In this document: positions 6,206 to 7,569 of the stretch, piece after piece | Layout: each line of letters begins with the position of its first letter | Position numbering within the stretch: position 1 is the stretch's first letter | The notes under the pieces: model-generated | Told to the model about the DNA's origin: nothing | The model's database searches: none | Seen by the model: only the letters and a program-made list of their open reading frames with translations | Position numbers and translations under genes: made by a program | Source: Proteiniphilum sp. | Lineage (GTDB): Bacteria > Bacteroidota > Bacteroidia > Bacteroidales > Dysgonomonadaceae | Assembly (NCBI GenBank): GCA_031284475.1 | Contig: JAISZV010000265.1 | Coordinates: 1 to 7,569, forward strand | Length of the DNA stretch: 7,569 nt | Reading direction: 5' to 3'

Positions 6206-6240
6206 ATCTAATATAAAATGCAAATCTAAACAGCGAGCAC

Positions 6241-7137
6241 ATGAGATTCAATGATTTAGGCATCGATTTTAAATACCTGTTAGTCAATGAAAAAGATAGA
6301 AAATTCGGATTAACGGTCAATACCGTCGGCTTTCAACCCATCGCTCCGGATACAGTCTATCCATCCACCGAACATCCTAAAAGCTATTATTTTACCCCAA
6401 ATGCCGGACGTGTTTTATCGGAATATCAAATCGTATATATCAGTAAAGGTAAAGGGAGCTTTTCTTCCGATCCCACAAAAAGGACAAACATTACCAAAGG
6501 ACAGGTTATCTTTCTTTTTCCCGGACAATGGCATACTTACTGTCCGCTCCAAGAGACCGGATGGAACGAATATTATATCGGTTTTGAAGGCAAGATCATC
6601 GACGATATAGTCGCAAACGGTTTTATATCTCCCGATAATCAGGTTCTTGATGTAGGGGTAAACGAAGATCTTGTAAACCTTTTTTCTACGGCCATTAAAG
6701 TTGCCAAAGAAGACAAAACGGCTGCGCAGCAGAATCTGGCAGGAATTGCTTTTAATATCCTGGGTACCATCCTGTCGCTGGCACAGAACAGGAACTTCGA
6801 ATCCAAGGAATCCGCCCAGAAAATAGAACGGGCAAAGGTCATCATGATTGAAAATATTCATAAAAATATCGATATCAAAGGCATCGCCGTCCGCCTGGGA
6901 ATTAGTTATTCGTTGTTCAGAAAAGCTTTTAAGGAGTATACCGGCTATGCTCCGGCTCAGTACTTCCAGGAGTTAAAATTGAGGAAAGCCAAAGAATTAT
7001 TGGCGGAAACCAATTATTCAATCAAAGAGATCTCCTACGAATTGAATTTCAGTTCCTATGAATACTTTTTGTCGTTTTTCAAGAAAAGAGTCGGCTTCAC
7101 TCCTATGGAATACAGAAATTCAGGACGCGTAAAATAG
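6241..7137 (+). CDS. rhaR: AraC-family transcriptional regulator, probable rhamnose regulator
   Basis: This 298-residue cytoplasmic DNA-binding protein is the likely L-rhamnose-responsive activator of the locus. The N-terminal part (about 25-130) fits an AraC-type cupin sugar-binding domain, with YQIVYISKGKGSF (62-74), KGQVIFLFPGQWHTY (86-100) and GWNEYYIGFEG (107-117). The C-terminal part (about 195-293) has the two AraC helix-turn-helix motifs: IDIKGIAVRLGISYSLFRKAF (210-230), and YSIKEISYELNFSSYEYFLSF (259-279) followed by the family signature FFKKRVGFTPMEYR (279-292). The position beside kinase, isomerase and permease genes parallels rhaR in the B. thetaiotaomicron operon; the rhamnose specificity rests on that context, not on residues I can identify. 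It has its own 208-base upstream region and is followed after 24 bases by the rhamnosidase gene, which may share its transcript. Confidence 0.85.
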   Translation: MRFNDLGIDFKYLLVNEKDRKFGLTVNTVGFQPIAPDTVYPSTEHPKSYYFTPNAGRVLSEYQIVYISKGKGSFSSDPTKRTNITKGQVIFLFPGQWHTYCPLQETGWNEYYIGFEGKIIDDIVANGFISPDNQVLDVGVNEDLVNLFSTAIKVAKEDKTAAQQNLAGIAFNILGTILSLAQNRNFESKESAQKIERAKVIMIENIHKNIDIKGIAVRLGISYSLFRKAFKEYTGYAPAQYFQELKLRKAKELLAETNYSIKEISYELNFSSYEYFLSFFKKRVGFTPMEYRNSGRVK

Positions 7138-7161
7138 AACAACACCTAATCTCCGCTATTC

Positions 7162-7569
7162 ATGTATATCAAAAAAACAGTGGCATTAACGATTCTCTAT
7201 TTATTCTTGTTCACTGTTACCAGAGCACAAGACCAGGTTGTTCCATACGGATTAACGGTAAATCTGTTATCACAGACCGAACAGGTGTATGTGAACGGCT
7301 ATCCAGCAACAACACCCATAGAAAAAGCGGTTTCACAAAGAGAGAATTTCCGGTTCGCCGAAATAAGTACCCGCAAACCATTCTTCGGATGGATAACGCC
7401 ATCCCGGGAAAGCAATACCCTCCAACCAGCCTACCGGTTATTAGTCGCCTCGGAAAGGGGTTTCCTGCTGAAAGACTCCGCCGATCTGTGGGATTCCGGA
7501 GAAGTAAAAGAAAACCGCTCCTCCAATATCTTTTATAGCGGCAAACCGCTTGAACCGGGAAAAGTCTAT
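7162..7569 (+). CDS. Alpha-L-rhamnosidase (GH78-type), N-terminal part, cut by window edge
   Basis: The frame is open from ATG 7162 to the last base (136 codons), so only the N-terminus is seen. Residues 1-22 form a signal peptide: KK at 4-5, a hydrophobic core, and a TRA|QDQ cleavage site. There is no lipobox cysteine, so the enzyme is probably periplasmic. The mature start resembles the N-terminal beta-sandwich domain of bacterial alpha-L-rhamnosidases: KPFFGWI (72-78), LQPAYRLLVAS (87-97), DLWDSGEVKENRSSN (108-122) and GKPLEPGKVY (127-136), the last matching the stretch that usually continues into YYW. Such enzymes release terminal L-rhamnose from plant rhamnosides or pectic glycans and typically run to about 700-1,100 residues. 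The catalytic (alpha/alpha)6 barrel lies beyond the window. The gene follows the regulator by 24 bases with no promoter visible between them. Confidence 0.8.
   Translation, partial: MYIKKTVALTILYLFLFTVTRAQDQVVPYGLTVNLLSQTEQVYVNGYPATTPIEKAVSQRENFRFAEISTRKPFFGWITPSRESNTLQPAYRLLVASERGFLLKDSADLWDSGEVKENRSSNIFYSGKPLEPGKVY

Overview
The window reads as chromosomal DNA from a member of the order Bacteroidales (Bacteroides / Parabacteroides / Dysgonomonas-like). Three things support this. The rhamnose proteins resemble Bacteroides rhamnose-operon proteins as I remember them. Candidate -7 boxes match the Bacteroidetes TAnnTTTG form at two gene starts (647-654 and 2072-2079). Most genes lack a clear Shine-Dalgarno sequence. 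All identified genes lie on the + strand.

Region 1-675 has no convincing gene but holds several repeats: a three-arm inverted/direct repeat (59-120), a degenerate 23-base tandem array (242-356) inside imperfect 17-bp inverted repeats (206-222 and 379-395), a 17-base palindrome (537-553), and a second three-arm palindrome carrying a candidate promoter (631-669). That promoter abuts a single gene, 676-1980, for a DUF4143-type AAA+ ATPase with a degenerate nuclease-like C-terminus. It has no evident link to the downstream genes.

From about 2072 to the right edge is an L-rhamnose locus: rhamnulokinase (rhaB/rhaK, 2134-3600), L-rhamnose isomerase (rhaA/rhaI, 3735-5000), L-rhamnose/H+ symporter (rhaT/rhaP, 5004-6032), an AraC-family regulator (6241-7137, probably RhaR), and the first 136 codons of an exported alpha-L-rhamnosidase of the GH78 type, which runs off the right edge. 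The inferred flow is release of rhamnose by the periplasmic rhamnosidase, proton-coupled import by RhaT, isomerisation to L-rhamnulose, then phosphorylation to L-rhamnulose-1-phosphate, with the AraC protein as the likely sugar-sensing activator.

The rhamnulose-1-phosphate aldolase and lactaldehyde reductase, which lie between permease and regulator in the B. thetaiotaomicron operon, are absent from that place. Instead there is a 208-base gap with a long stem-loop. I see no evidence of a wholly new system. The most unusual material is the repeat-rich upstream region, the paired three-arm repeat architecture, the incomplete operon, and a two-period repeat between the kinase and isomerase genes.
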